Part shown: piece by piece, positions 27,893 through 36,363 of the stretch
Layout of the letters: each line of letters starts with the position of its first letter
Position numbering within the stretch: position 1 is the stretch's first letter
Notes under the pieces: generated by a model
Told to the model about the DNA's origin: nothing
What the model saw: the letters and a program-made list of their open reading frames with translations, nothing else
Databases searched by the model: none
Position numbers and translations under genes: made by a program
Source: SZUA-442 sp963759175
GTDB lineage: Bacteria; Actinomycetota; Acidimicrobiia; Spongiisociales; UBA5794
DNA length: 64,000 nucleotides
Direction of reading: 5' to 3'
Assembly: GCA_963759175.1 (NCBI GenBank)
Contig: CAVWXP010000010.1
Location: forward strand, 574,832 to 638,831

Positions 27893-27948
27893 GGGAGTAC
27901 ATCGGTCGATGGCGGCGCTGGACGGTATCGAGACCCTCCGTCCCCATC

Positions 27949-27954
27949 TAACGT
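27949..27954 (+). promoter_or_regulatory. Leaderless -10 box (TAACGT) of heliorhodopsin
   Basis: TAACGT, GGGTTC, then ATG at 27961. Confidence 0.55.
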
Positions 27955-27960
27955 GGGTTC

Positions 27961-28755
27961 ATGACTGATTCCCGCACCTTCGCCAAACCCCTCGATGAGG
28001 TCGTGGCTGCGACCCCCGATCGCCAGTGGACCCGCCTCCGCGGATACAACGTGGGGATGGGCTTGCTGCATCTCATCCAGGGCGTCATCGTCCTGATCCT
28101 CGCCAACGAGTTCTCCCTTCCCGTCACCGGAACCTTCCTCGATGGACCGCCGGGGGTGACGGATCCGGAGTTCACCGAGCTGTTCCGCTTCAGCGTGGCT
28201 TGGGGTGTCGCCCTGTTCTTGTTCATGTCGGCGGCAGCACATTTCATCGTGTCAGCGCCCGGGGTGTTCGGTTGGTACAAGGGCAACCTCATGTACGACC
28301 GGAACTACGCACGGTGGATCGAGTACTCGTTCTCATCGTCGCTGATGATCGTGCTCATCGCCTCGCTCAGCGGCATCTCGGATGTGACGGCCCTGATCGC
28401 CCTGGCTGCCGTGAACGTGTGCATGATCCTGTTCGGTCTGCTCATGGAGAAGTACGAGTGGCCAGGCAGGCCCAACTGGCTGTCGTACTGGTTCGGAGTG
28501 TTCGCCGGTGCCATCCCCTGGGTCGGCATCCTCATCTACCTCCTCCAGGGCGGGGAGACCCCTGGATTCGTGTGGGGCATCTTCTTCTCGCTGTTCGTGT
28601 TCTTCAACACGTTCGCCATCAACATGGTGCTGCAGTACCGGCAGACGGGGAAGTGGCGCAACTACCTGTTCGGAGAGTCCGCCTACATCTTCTTGAGCCT
28701 CGTCGCCAAGTCGTTGCTCGCGTGGCAGATCTTCGCAGGGACGTTGGCCGTCTGA
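27961..28755 (+). CDS. Heliorhodopsin
   Basis: A 264-residue seven-TM retinal protein. The heliorhodopsin hallmarks are all visible: ARWIEYSFSSSLMIVLIA with counterion Glu121 and Arg118, FGLLMEKYE, the WFGVFAGAIPWVGILIY block, FFNTFAI, and SLVAKSLLAWQIFAGTL in TM7, where Lys250 should bind retinal. His37 and His94 match the two conserved histidines of the prototype 48C12 by my alignment from memory. The family has inverted topology (N-terminus inside) and no strong ion pumping in most members; signalling, enzyme regulation or transport have been proposed. No retinal-synthesis gene lies in the window. The start is set by a leaderless promoter. Confidence 0.95.
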   Translation: MTDSRTFAKPLDEVVAATPDRQWTRLRGYNVGMGLLHLIQGVIVLILANEFSLPVTGTFLDGPPGVTDPEFTELFRFSVAWGVALFLFMSAAAHFIVSAPGVFGWYKGNLMYDRNYARWIEYSFSSSLMIVLIASLSGISDVTALIALAAVNVCMILFGLLMEKYEWPGRPNWLSYWFGVFAGAIPWVGILIYLLQGGETPGFVWGIFFSLFVFFNTFAINMVLQYRQTGKWRNYLFGESAYIFLSLVAKSLLAWQIFAGTLAV

Positions 28756-28812
28756 CCCCCTCGTCGGAGCAACCCCGCCCGGGCCACGGGTCCGGTGCCG
28801 TCGCCTGTGCCC

Positions 28813-30027
28813 TCAGGTGAGGGCGTCGAGGGCTCCGAGGACCCGATCCACCTCGGCAGCCGTGTTGTAGTGGACGAATCCGATCCGCACCATCCCGTGG
28901 TCGGCTCGACCGAGCCTGGACATCACCTCGACGGCGTAGTAGTCGCCTGACCAGACGAAGATGCCAGCTTCCCCGAGGAGGCCGGCGACCTCGGAAGGCA
29001 GGCGCCCCGCGACATCGATGGCAAAGGTGGGCGTCCGACCCTCCGATCCCGTGCGGCCGGCGAGGCGAACCGCCGGCATCTCGGCGATTCCGGCGAGGAA
29101 CCGCTCGGACAGTCCTGCCTCGTAGCGGGCGATCCGCTCCGATGCAGCGATCAGTTGCGACCGGCGGTCGTCGCCCTCGCCGAGCGATGCCAGGTAGTCG
29201 ACGGCTGCGGTGACACCGGCAAGCGACTCGAACGACTGCGTGCCGGTCTCCCATCGATCGGGTGCGGTGTCGGGCGAGGGTCGGAGCTTGTAGGGCTCGA
29301 TGGCGTCGAGGTGCTCGGCGCGACCGTAGAGGCACCCCGTGTGGGGACCGAACCACTTGTAGGCGGAGGACACGAGGAAGTCGGTGCCCGTGGAGCCGAC
29401 GTCCACCAGCCCATGGGGTGTGTAGTGGACGGCGTCGACGTACGTGAGAGCACCTACCCGGTGGGCCCTCTCGACGATGTCCGAGACCGGGGTGACGGTT
29501 CCGACGGCGTTCGATGCGTGGCTGAACGCAACAAGCCGGGTGCGTTCATCGAGGGCGGCATCGAGGGTGTCGAGATCCAGCGTGCATTCGCGATCGGGGA
29601 GGAAGTCGATCCATCGCACCTCCACCTCTGCATCGAAGGCGGCCTGGGTCCATGGTGTGACGTTGGCGTCGTGGTCGAGGCGGGACAGCACGATGTTGTC
29701 CCCGGGGTGCCAGGTCCTCGCAAGCGAACGGGAGAAGGCGTACGTCAGCGATGTCATGTTCTGGCCGAACACGATCTCATTCGGTCGGGCACCGTAGAGG
29801 TCGGCGACGGCCGAGCGTGCGGCGTCGAGCACGGCGTCGGTCTCGTGGGACGACGCGAAGGGGCCGTGGAGGTTGCTTCCACCAGCGGACAGGAACCCGG
29901 CCATGGCGTCGATCACGCCCTGGGATACCTGGGTTCCTCCCGGGCCATCGAGGTACGCGGCGGTGGTGGATCCGACCTGTCGGGACAGGGCGGGGAACTG
30001 CGAACGGACGGCGTCGAGATCGAACAT
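28813..30027 (-). CDS. Cysteine desulfurase-like PLP enzyme (class V aminotransferase)
   Basis: A 404-residue fold-type I PLP protein of the cysteine-desulfurase-like (VC1184-type) group. The PLP lysine is in SSAYKWFGPH (Lys224), preceded by YVDAVHYTPH (Asp198, His201). FSHASNAVGTV and WETGTQSFE are also typical. The variable loop that carries the catalytic Cys in true IscS/SufS is not obvious, so desulfurase activity is uncertain; a lyase or aminotransferase role is possible. No suf or isc scaffold genes are adjacent. TAGCGT six bases before the ATG defines a leaderless start. It faces the heliorhodopsin gene tail to tail. Confidence 0.85.
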   Translation of the reverse strand: MFDLDAVRSQFPALSRQVGSTTAAYLDGPGGTQVSQGVIDAMAGFLSAGGSNLHGPFASSHETDAVLDAARSAVADLYGARPNEIVFGQNMTSLTYAFSRSLARTWHPGDNIVLSRLDHDANVTPWTQAAFDAEVEVRWIDFLPDRECTLDLDTLDAALDERTRLVAFSHASNAVGTVTPVSDIVERAHRVGALTYVDAVHYTPHGLVDVGSTGTDFLVSSAYKWFGPHTGCLYGRAEHLDAIEPYKLRPSPDTAPDRWETGTQSFESLAGVTAAVDYLASLGEGDDRRSQLIAASERIARYEAGLSERFLAGIAEMPAVRLAGRTGSEGRTPTFAIDVAGRLPSEVAGLLGEAGIFVWSGDYYAVEVMSRLGRADHGMVRIGFVHYNTAAEVDRVLGALDALT

Positions 30028-30033
30028 GTCGCG

Positions 30034-30039
30034 ACGCTA
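30034..30039 (-). promoter_or_regulatory. Leaderless -10 box (TAGCGT) of the desulfurase-like gene
   Basis: TAGCGT, CGCGAC, then ATG at 30027 on the minus strand. The remaining gap up to 30212 shows no convincing gene. Confidence 0.5.
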
Positions 30040-30212
30040 GCTCGCCCTCGGCCGAGATGCTCCCGACCAGCATCGCCATCCGCGACCGACGTCATGCGCT
30101 CCGCACAGCGCGACAGCGACGACCGGTCGCCGCGAGCGGGCGGTGCGCCATCGGGTGGATGTGCTTCGCCTCGTCGCGACGGCGTGGGTCGCCGCCGTCG
30201 AGTTCGGGATCG

Positions 30213-30431
30213 TCAGCGACGGTCTTTGCCGCCGCGTGGTCCCTTGCGCTTGTTGCTCGCCGACGGACCGATGTTGTGGGCGTGTGCGAGGTGCACCGCC
30301 AACTCGGACCGACGTACCTTCATGCGGCACATCGGGCACGGTTCCATCGTGTCGGAACGTGAACCGCCGTCGCCTCCGAAGTCATCCGTCGCGTCGCTCG
30401 CACTGGTTGTGTCTGTGCGATCGTCGGTCAT
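30213..30431 (-). CDS. Small C2H2-like zinc-finger protein
   Basis: A 72-residue protein with an acidic N-terminus, one probable zinc site (CPMC, then HLAHAH about 14 residues on) and a very basic tail (NKRKGPRGGKDRR). The layout suggests a nucleic-acid-binding finger. It begins four bases after the RRM gene stops, so the two are almost certainly one operon and may act on the same RNA. No enzymatic domain is present. Confidence 0.65.
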   Translation of the reverse strand: MTDDRTDTTSASDATDDFGGDGGSRSDTMEPCPMCRMKVRRSELAVHLAHAHNIGPSASNKRKGPRGGKDRR

Positions 30432-30435
30432 CGGA

Positions 30436-30681
30436 TCACCTGCGTGGTTTGGCCTGGTTCACTGCGATGTTGCGTCCATTGAGCTCGTAGCCGTCAAGAT
30501 CGTCGATCGCCTTCTGCGCGAGCGCATCGTCGGCGAGTTCGACGAATCCGAAGCCGCGCGAGCGGCCCGTGTCACGATCGAGGATGATTGCAACCGACTC
30601 GATCTCACCGTAATCGGAGAAGATCTGGCGGAGGTCTCCCTCGGACGCACTGAACGGCAGATTGCCTACGAAGATGTTCAT
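30436..30681 (-). CDS. RRM-type RNA-binding protein
   Basis: An 81-residue single RNA-recognition motif. RNP-2 is IFVGNLPF at the N-terminus and RNP-1 is RGFGFVEL around residue 44, both canonical with aromatic RNA-contact residues. Such small RRM proteins are known in cyanobacteria and various other bacteria, often cold- or stress-linked. The leader upstream is long and structured (hairpin at 30705-30723), with GAGGAAGGG about 12 bases before the ATG. A basic zinc-finger gene follows directly. Confidence 0.88.
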   Translation of the reverse strand: MNIFVGNLPFSASEGDLRQIFSDYGEIESVAIILDRDTGRSRGFGFVELADDALAQKAIDDLDGYELNGRNIAVNQAKPRR

Positions 30682-30704
30682 GGGGGGTGTTGACCCTTCC
30701 TCAC

Positions 30705-30723
30705 GGGAGGCCCTGCGCCTCCC
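30705..30723 (-). promoter_or_regulatory. Hairpin in the leader of the RRM gene
   Basis: GGGAGGC and GCCTCCC form a seven-pair stem with a five-base loop just upstream of the ribosome site. A second perfect palindrome, GTTCCGGAAC, lies at 30735-30744. Together they suggest a structured 5' leader that could control translation, as is common for RNA-binding-protein genes. Confidence 0.4.
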
Positions 30724-30865
30724 TCTCTGATGGTGTTCCGGAACCGACTCTCTGCTGTCGGGTCCGGGAACCTTCGAAGACCGAGTCGCCGCCGTAGCAG
30801 CCAGATGTGAGGCTACCAGTCCCGCGTCACAGCGACGCCACCGCACGCCGATGATCGTCACGCGT

Positions 30866-30891
30866 GAGGGCCACCCCGAAGGGTGGCCCTC
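30866..30891 (-). terminator. Strong hairpin with UUCG loop after the small membrane-protein gene
   Basis: A perfect 11-pair stem (GAGGGCCACCC with its complement) closes on a four-base loop that reads UUCG on the minus strand with a C-G closing pair, an unusually stable tetraloop. It follows the stop at 30921. There is no clear U-run, so termination may be structure- or Rho-dependent. Confidence 0.6.
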
Positions 30892-30920
30892 ATCTCCATA
30901 GTGATCGCGTTCTCGGGGGC

Positions 30921-31319
30921 TCAGCTTTCGAAGAACGCCTTCGAATCCTCATCGCCGTAGAGGAAGTACAGAACCACCAGAGCGAGAACACCGGTGACGA
31001 GTCCCTCGAAGCGCGACGCCGGCAGGGCGATGATCACGTACACGGAGCCGATGATCCTCAGCGCCATGGCTACCCCGATGAGCAGGCGCACGCCGTTGCT
31101 GGCGGACCGGAGCCCGAACGCCAACAGAGCGAAGATCACGCCGATGACGAGGAGTGCGATCGCTACGCCCGTGATGGTGCTCTCGCTGACATCGGCGGCT
31201 TCTGCCACCGGGCCTGTTTCGATGAGCAGGAACACGCCAGCCGCGATATCGAGGATGGCGCCGATGAACATCAGGATCGTGATGACGCTGATACCAAGCG
31301 GCATTTTTCGGTCGGACAT
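30921..31319 (-). CDS. Small four-TM membrane protein
   Basis: A 132-residue protein with four hydrophobic helices (about 8-30, 48-70, 76-98 and 104-122), short loops and an acidic C-terminus (YGDEDSKAFFES). It resembles uncharacterised actinobacterial DUF7144-type proteins, but the match is by feel only. AAGGAGAG lies six bases before the ATG. A strong hairpin follows the gene. Confidence 0.65.
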   Translation of the reverse strand: MSDRKMPLGISVITILMFIGAILDIAAGVFLLIETGPVAEAADVSESTITGVAIALLVIGVIFALLAFGLRSASNGVRLLIGVAMALRIIGSVYVIIALPASRFEGLVTGVLALVVLYFLYGDEDSKAFFES

Positions 31320-31404
31320 GGTGGTCTCTCCTTAGGGCGCGGATTCTGCCCGCACCATGGTCTTCAGGGGTCCGCAGGTTCAGACCTCTTCCCGAGGAAG
31401 GAGG

Positions 31405-32079
31405 TTACTCGCGGTTCCTGGCGGAGTCGATGCGGTGGATCAGAGCGGCGGCGCCTATGGCAACGGCGACGCCGAGGGCGGCCCCCGCCGTGGCATCGGA
31501 GAGCCAATGCGCACGAAGGTAGACCCTGCTGAGCGCCATGAGGATGGCGAATGCAGCAGCGAGCATCTCGAGGTTTCGCCGCCTGGGTCCAGCTGGCACG
31601 AACACGATCACCAGTGACACGGCGATCGCCGCCCCTGCCACGGCATGCCCGGAGGGGAACGAGAAGCTGGTCGTCTCGACCAGCGGCATGGGCGGACGTT
31701 CACGCTCGTACAGCAGCTTCATCGGCCCGATGAGGAGCTGCGACGCTGCCATCGCCAGCACCCAGAACGCGAGGCCGTGCCACCTCCGGAGCACGATCAG
31801 CGCCACGCCGACGATCACGATGATCGGGGCGGTCACCCACGTGCTCCCGATGAGGTCGAACGCCTTCGCTACGGCGACGACGATGTCGTTCTCGAGGTCG
31901 ACGGCGAGCTCATAGACCCAGTCGTCGACCGTTTGGACGATGTCTGCGAGTGCGGGAATCGCCAGGCCGATGAAGAGGAAGCCACCGAGCGCCCACAGGA
32001 CGATGGACGCACGAAGCGCCGCCGGATGATCCGTGAGCAAGGGCCGGTCGTCGAGGGCCCCTGCGCGGCGTCCCGTCAC
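31405..32079 (-). CDS. PAP2-superfamily phosphatase
   Basis: A 224-residue membrane phosphatase of the type-2 phosphatidic acid phosphatase family. The three catalytic motifs are present: KLLYERERPP, FPSGHA (acid/base His) and SRVYLRAHWLSD (nucleophile His). About five TM segments surround them, so it should dephosphorylate a lipid phosphate such as phosphatidate or undecaprenyl pyrophosphate at the outer face. Its GTG start overlaps the stop of the upstream kinase-flippase fusion gene (GTGA), meaning tight co-expression and probably a shared lipid pathway. Confidence 0.88.
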   Translation of the reverse strand: MTGRRAGALDDRPLLTDHPAALRASIVLWALGGFLFIGLAIPALADIVQTVDDWVYELAVDLENDIVVAVAKAFDLIGSTWVTAPIIVIVGVALIVLRRWHGLAFWVLAMAASQLLIGPMKLLYERERPPMPLVETTSFSFPSGHAVAGAAIAVSLVIVFVPAGPRRRNLEMLAAAFAILMALSRVYLRAHWLSDATAGAALGVAVAIGAAALIHRIDSARNRE

Positions 32080-34526
32080 AAGAGATCGTCGCCTTCGAGC
32101 TTCCTGAGAGCGAAGATGCCGGGGATGATCGGCAGCCAGAAGGTGCCGATGCGGTAGAGGAACGTCGCTGAGACTGCGGTCGTCGTGTCCAACCCGAGGG
32201 CGGTCATGGCAGCGATGAGGGCTGCTTCCGTTGCACCGATTCCACCGGGTGTCGGAGCGAGGTTGCCGAGCGCCTGGCCACCGAGGAAGGTGAGGGCGAC
32301 CGCTGCCACACCGAGCCCGCCACCGAAGGCCTCGAGGCTGAACCACAGCGCCGCGATGTACGCGGTGATCATCATCAGCGCACCACCGAAGAGCAGGACG
32401 GCCTTGGCGGGTGTGGTTGCGACCTCGGCGAGGCCCCGCCCCGATTGCTTGATCGCGGGCCACACCTTCGCCTTGAAGAGCTTGCGGCTGAAGGGCAGGA
32501 AGAACAGCAGGCCCGACAGGGCGAAGACCACCACGAGACCGATCAGGACGGCATTGCCCGAGGGGAGTGCGATGAAGTCGCCTGCGTTGCGTCCGAGGAA
32601 CAGCACCGTGGTCAGAAGCAGGGTCATGTGGACTGCCATCGTCGACACGCTGCTCACGCCGAGGCCGGCGACAGCCGAGGGCAGTTCGACACCGTTCTTC
32701 TGCATGAACCGGACGTTGGTCGCCATCCCTCCGACCTTCACGGGTGTGATGCGGTTGATGAACGAACCGGCGAACTGGACGAGGACGGTGGGGATGGTGG
32801 CGAGGCGGTCAGGGATCGAACCCATGATGTTGAACGCCGCACCCACATAGGTGAAGAACGACGCGATCAGGATCGCCGGCGCCCACGCCCAGTTGGCTTC
32901 GAGAACGGCGCCGAAGTCGGTCTGCGTGAGCTGGGGGATGAGGAAGTACATCGCCAGGGCGAAACCGAGCACCATGACGACCGTCTTCGCCTTGATGCGC
33001 TCGAGGTTCTCGAGCGGGATCTCCTCGACCCCGGTCTGGGCGGCGATCTCCTCGCGGATGTCGTCACCGAGTCCCTTCTGCTTCTTGAGCGCATCCCTCG
33101 TTGCTCCGCTGAGCGCGAGTGGCTGGATGCGCGACGCCGAGTCCGCGACGGCCTCGGCCCCGATACCGCGGATCGCACACGACACGGCGCGCTGGGCCCC
33201 GACGACCGACGCCGTGGAGGCGACGAGCTCGGCGATGTCGCTCCGGAGCTGACCGTCCGTGGCCGCGAGTTCCGAGAACCCGAAGTCGATCAACCAGGGT
33301 TCGCCGTCAGAAGCGAGGAAGACGTTGGCGAGTCGAAGATCGCGGTGGGCGGTCCTCCGCTCGCGGAGCTCACCGACCAGACCCCAGACCTGGGCGAGGA
33401 CGTCATCGGTGAGCTGGTCCACCGGCACCGAATCGAGCGACTTCCCGTCGATGAGGTCATAGGCCATGACCATCGACGCAGGTCGTACCTCAGCAACGGC
33501 TTCGAGCCTCGGAGTGCGCACGCCATCGGAGGCTGCCTTCAGCGAGACGACGGCTTCGTGCTCGATCGCACGCTTGAGCGACGAGAACGGACGCTCGTCC
33601 CCTACGCCTCGGAGGCGGAACATCCGGAAGATCCGGAAGAGGATGTCGGCTGCTCGCTCCTCGGGTGACAGCACCTTCACGAAGAGGCCTTGTCCCTCCG
33701 TCGTCGTCGCGATGTAGGGCACGGATCCCCTGGCATCGACGCCCGCACGGCTGAGCGATCGGAGTTCGACACCGGACCGCTCGAGCGCTGCTACCACTTG
33801 GTGGCCGCGAGGTCGACGATTCGGTTCACCGAACGCCAGCAACACGGCCGTACCGATGGAGAAGGCGATCCCGATCGCCAGGAACTCGTCGATCGGTGGA
33901 TCCAGCGCCGTGAGCATCCGGGCGATGGCGAAGATCGTCACAGAGATCCAACCGAACCGTCGCCACCTGCGGTTCAGGTAGGGGTACACCGCGGCGAAGA
34001 AGGCCGTGAAGCCGACGACCGTGCCGAACCGCTCGAGGGGCGTGATGTCAGCTGAGACCTCGATGCATGTGAGGAGTCCGACATCCTCGGGCGTCGTCCC
34101 GGGTTCACAGACCCATGCCGGCGGCGAGAACTCGAGATCCGGTGGCGAGAAATTCTCGACGAGGAATGACTCCACGGCCCACAGCGTCACGAGCGAGAGC
34201 ACCACCGCCACGCCTGCGAGGAGCAACCTGCGGTAGTGCTTCTTACGGATGAAGTAGATGATCGCGATGATCGGCAGGAAGAAGGCGAGGAGCGAGATCA
34301 GGGCCACGATGAACACCATCACCCAGTTCGGGAAGACATCGAACCCGTCGATGACCTCCACCGTGATGGCCTCCGAAATATCATCGAGGCCGGAGGCCAG
34401 GAGGAACCCGAGACCCGTGGCGGCGACCGCGAGGACGAGACGGAGGAGGTCACTGGGGTGACGCTCGATGCCGCGGTCAGCGGGTTCGTCGATGATCACT
34501 TCGGTGTCGGTGTGTTGGGTGGTCAT
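32076..34526 (-). CDS. Membrane fusion protein: kinase-like domain plus flippase-like (LPG synthase TM) domain
   Basis: An 816-residue fusion. Residues 1-235 hold about six TM helices. A cytoplasmic protein- or sugar-kinase-like domain follows, with GLFVKVL (Lys284), HRDLRLANVFL (catalytic Asp396, Asn) and LIDFGFSEL (Asp of DFG, about 414). The C-terminal 280 residues are a UPF0104/flippase-like domain ending with LAPTPGGIGATEAALIAA. One chain may therefore phosphorylate and translocate a lipid-linked substrate, or be regulated by phosphorylation. The ATG at 34526 (MTTQHTDTE) is preferred. A PAP2 phosphatase is translationally coupled downstream, and another PAP2 is divergent upstream. Confidence 0.85.
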   Translation of the reverse strand: MTTQHTDTEVIIDEPADRGIERHPSDLLRLVLAVAATGLGFLLASGLDDISEAITVEVIDGFDVFPNWVMVFIVALISLLAFFLPIIAIIYFIRKKHYRRLLLAGVAVVLSLVTLWAVESFLVENFSPPDLEFSPPAWVCEPGTTPEDVGLLTCIEVSADITPLERFGTVVGFTAFFAAVYPYLNRRWRRFGWISVTIFAIARMLTALDPPIDEFLAIGIAFSIGTAVLLAFGEPNRRPRGHQVVAALERSGVELRSLSRAGVDARGSVPYIATTTEGQGLFVKVLSPEERAADILFRIFRMFRLRGVGDERPFSSLKRAIEHEAVVSLKAASDGVRTPRLEAVAEVRPASMVMAYDLIDGKSLDSVPVDQLTDDVLAQVWGLVGELRERRTAHRDLRLANVFLASDGEPWLIDFGFSELAATDGQLRSDIAELVASTASVVGAQRAVSCAIRGIGAEAVADSASRIQPLALSGATRDALKKQKGLGDDIREEIAAQTGVEEIPLENLERIKAKTVVMVLGFALAMYFLIPQLTQTDFGAVLEANWAWAPAILIASFFTYVGAAFNIMGSIPDRLATIPTVLVQFAGSFINRITPVKVGGMATNVRFMQKNGVELPSAVAGLGVSSVSTMAVHMTLLLTTVLFLGRNAGDFIALPSGNAVLIGLVVVFALSGLLFFLPFSRKLFKAKVWPAIKQSGRGLAEVATTPAKAVLLFGGALMMITAYIAALWFSLEAFGGGLGVAAVALTFLGGQALGNLAPTPGGIGATEAALIAAMTALGLDTTTAVSATFLYRIGTFWLPIIPGIFALRKLEGDDLL

Positions 34527-34604
34527 GGTGCCCTGATTTGTTGTCGGCGCAGCATAGGTACGGTTCGCTTGCAAGGGAAGCGACATCGTCGCAGAAAGGA
34601 ATGG

Positions 34605-35186
34605 ATGGTGCAGTCCATGATCGGAGCGCTCGGGTCGACGTCGATCGTCGTGTGGTCGGCTTCCGTTGCACGCAAGGGCGTACCTGCCTGGGATGCCGCT
34701 GCGTTCCGACGGATCAACGACCTCCCCGATGCGCTCGCTCCCCTTGCATGGCTTCCGATGCAGGCGGGAGCGCTCGGCGCACCGCTGGCGATCGGGGCCG
34801 TGGTGGCCGCCACGGGCGACCGAGCATCAGCGCTGCGCGTGGCGAGCACCGGTCTCGCGGCGTGGGCAGGGGCCAAGGCACTGAAGAAGGCGATCGCGCG
34901 TGGCCGGCCCGGTGACCACGATGACGCCACGGTCCTGCGAATGGGATCGGCGGACCATGGATTGGGTTACCCGTCGGGGCACGCCGCCGTTGTCGCCACC
35001 CTCGTCGCAGCGCTCACCGCTCGCCGGAACGGGACTGCCAAAGCCCTCGGCGTCGCCCTCGCGGGGGTCGTCGGCGGTTCTCGCATCTACGTGGGCGCGC
35101 ACTACCCCGTCGACGTCATCGGCGGCTTCGGGCTCGGTGCCGCGATCGCATCCACCTACGGAATCATCGACGATCTGGTCAGGTGA
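34605..35186 (+). CDS. PAP2-superfamily phosphatase (second copy)
   Basis: A 193-residue protein with PAP2 motifs KKAIARGRPG, YPSGHAAV and SRIYVGAHYPVDV, including both catalytic histidines. It is only distantly similar to the PAP2 at 31.4 kb and has fewer TM segments. It is divergent from the kinase-flippase gene across 78 bases, which suggests a shared lipid-phosphate theme. AAAGGA is four bases before the ATG. Its tail overlaps the MarR gene by eight bases. Confidence 0.85.
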   Translation: MVQSMIGALGSTSIVVWSASVARKGVPAWDAAAFRRINDLPDALAPLAWLPMQAGALGAPLAIGAVVAATGDRASALRVASTGLAAWAGAKALKKAIARGRPGDHDDATVLRMGSADHGLGYPSGHAAVVATLVAALTARRNGTAKALGVALAGVVGGSRIYVGAHYPVDVIGGFGLGAAIASTYGIIDDLVR

Positions 35187-35598
35187 TGGGGATCTCCAGC
35201 GCCGCGAGCCTGTCGGCGCCCTCGCGAAGGACCGGGTAGGAGCTCGCGCAGACACGATCGGCGAGCTCTCGTCCGCTCTCGGTGATCGACACGATCACGG
35301 CGCGGCCATCCTCGGCCAGCTCGCCACCACGAGAGATCAGCCCTCGCTCGCCCAATTGGTCGATCACCTTGGTCATCCCGCCCGTGGTCATCCCGACCCG
35401 TTGGCTCAGGGCGGTGGGCCGCATCGGGCCCTCGAAGCGGAGCAGGAGCAGGGTGGCCAACGGCGTGTTGCGGATGATGTATGGATCCACCCCCACACCG
35501 CCGAGGACTCCCTCGATGGCATTCCCCATTTCGGTGAACAGCAACATCACCCGACCAGCGAACTCGCGGTCGGGCGGTGAAACAGGTTCCGTGGACAT
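35179..35598 (-). CDS. MarR-family transcriptional regulator
   Basis: A 139-residue winged-helix regulator. The DNA-binding core runs through LATLLLLRFEGPMRPTALSQRVGMTTGGMTKVIDQLGERGLISR, with the RGGELAEDGRAVIVSIT wing. No Cys or obvious sensor motif is seen, so its ligand is unknown. The second ATG (35598) is chosen because TACGAT lies exactly six bases upstream. It is convergent with a PAP2 gene; its target may be elsewhere, because I see no nearby palindrome. Confidence 0.9.
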   Translation of the reverse strand: MSTEPVSPPDREFAGRVMLLFTEMGNAIEGVLGGVGVDPYIIRNTPLATLLLLRFEGPMRPTALSQRVGMTTGGMTKVIDQLGERGLISRGGELAEDGRAVIVSITESGRELADRVCASSYPVLREGADRLAALEIPIT

Positions 35599-35604
35599 GG
35601 TCAC

Positions 35605-35610
35605 ATCGTA
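35605..35610 (-). promoter_or_regulatory. Leaderless -10 box (TACGAT) of the MarR gene
   Basis: TACGAT, GTGACC, then ATG at 35598 on the minus strand. Confidence 0.5.
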
Positions 35611-35625
35611 CGAGATTTCGAAGGG

Positions 35626-36180
35626 CTACGCCGGTGCCCCGCCGGCCTCGCCCGCCTCGATGCGCGCTCGGGTCTCCGCCTCCACGGTCTCCTGTTCATC
35701 GAGGACGTTGAGGAGGTCGTTCATGTGATGCAATCCGAGTTTGAGACCCTCGAGCTCGACCTTGCCACCGTCCGACTCGTCCTCGATGACGACCGTCCGC
35801 GTCATGGCCCGCTTCTTGATCGTGACGGTGAGGTCGTCGCGGTCCATCGTGTTGAGCACCTCGAGGTGCTTGGCGAGCAACATGCCCTGCCCCATCGAAG
35901 TGGCGAGCACGTAGAGCTTGCTCGGCGTGGCTGCGAGCACGACCACAGGAGCCTTGCCCTTGCCGGCAGCGAGGGTGCCGACAGCCATGCCGCCGGCAGC
36001 GCCGGCAGCCTTCGCCCACGAGTCGCCGCCCGATACGGCACCACCGACCATCGATCCGGCCGCTGCGCCGGCGGACCGCTTCCACAGCATCCCCTTCGGC
36101 TCGAAGTCACCGGCGACGAAGATCTCGTCGTCACCCGTCGCCTCGATCGCCATATCGACCATCTTCTGCTTGAGATCCAT
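35626..36180 (-). CDS. Hypothetical protein with glycine-zipper region
   Basis: A 184-residue protein I do not recognise. Residues 30-75 are rich in Gly and Ala with glycine-zipper spacing (GAAAGSMVGGAVSGG, GAAGGMAVG), and a beta-rich part follows (VVVLAATPSKLYVLAT, LTVTIKKRAMTRTVVIED). This resembles a PH-like or GRAM-like module but is unproven. No signal peptide is seen. AGGAGG precedes the ATG, with TAATGT at 36209-36214 as the likely -10 box. The C-terminus is a short charged helix. Confidence 0.65.
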   Translation of the reverse strand: MDLKQKMVDMAIEATGDDEIFVAGDFEPKGMLWKRSAGAAAGSMVGGAVSGGDSWAKAAGAAGGMAVGTLAAGKGKAPVVVLAATPSKLYVLATSMGQGMLLAKHLEVLNTMDRDDLTVTIKKRAMTRTVVIEDESDGGKVELEGLKLGLHHMNDLLNVLDEQETVEAETRARIEAGEAGGAPA

Positions 36181-36208
36181 GCGTGTCCTCCTCAGTGAAC
36201 TGCCCGGA

Positions 36209-36214
36209 ACATTA
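36209..36214 (-). promoter_or_regulatory. -10 box (TAATGT) of the glycine-zipper gene
   Basis: TAATGT on the minus strand about 28 bases before the ATG, with AGGAGG between. The rest of the gap up to 36363 shows nothing I can name. Confidence 0.4.
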
Positions 36215-36363
36215 CTGATCCGGGAAGCGATGTTGGTCGTTCGCCGATTCGTCGTCTCTCACGGCGCAGCGGGGATCGACTCAGGGATCGGCGGATCCGA
36301 ATCAGTCCGGCCCGGATGTCGCCCCGGCGCACCGCAGCGCGACGATGGCCGGGGTCGACCTCG

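Noticed and set aside
30028..30212. Possible gene in the gap before the zinc-finger gene
   Set aside because: No start with a ribosome site or leaderless box, and no protein-like translation in any frame.
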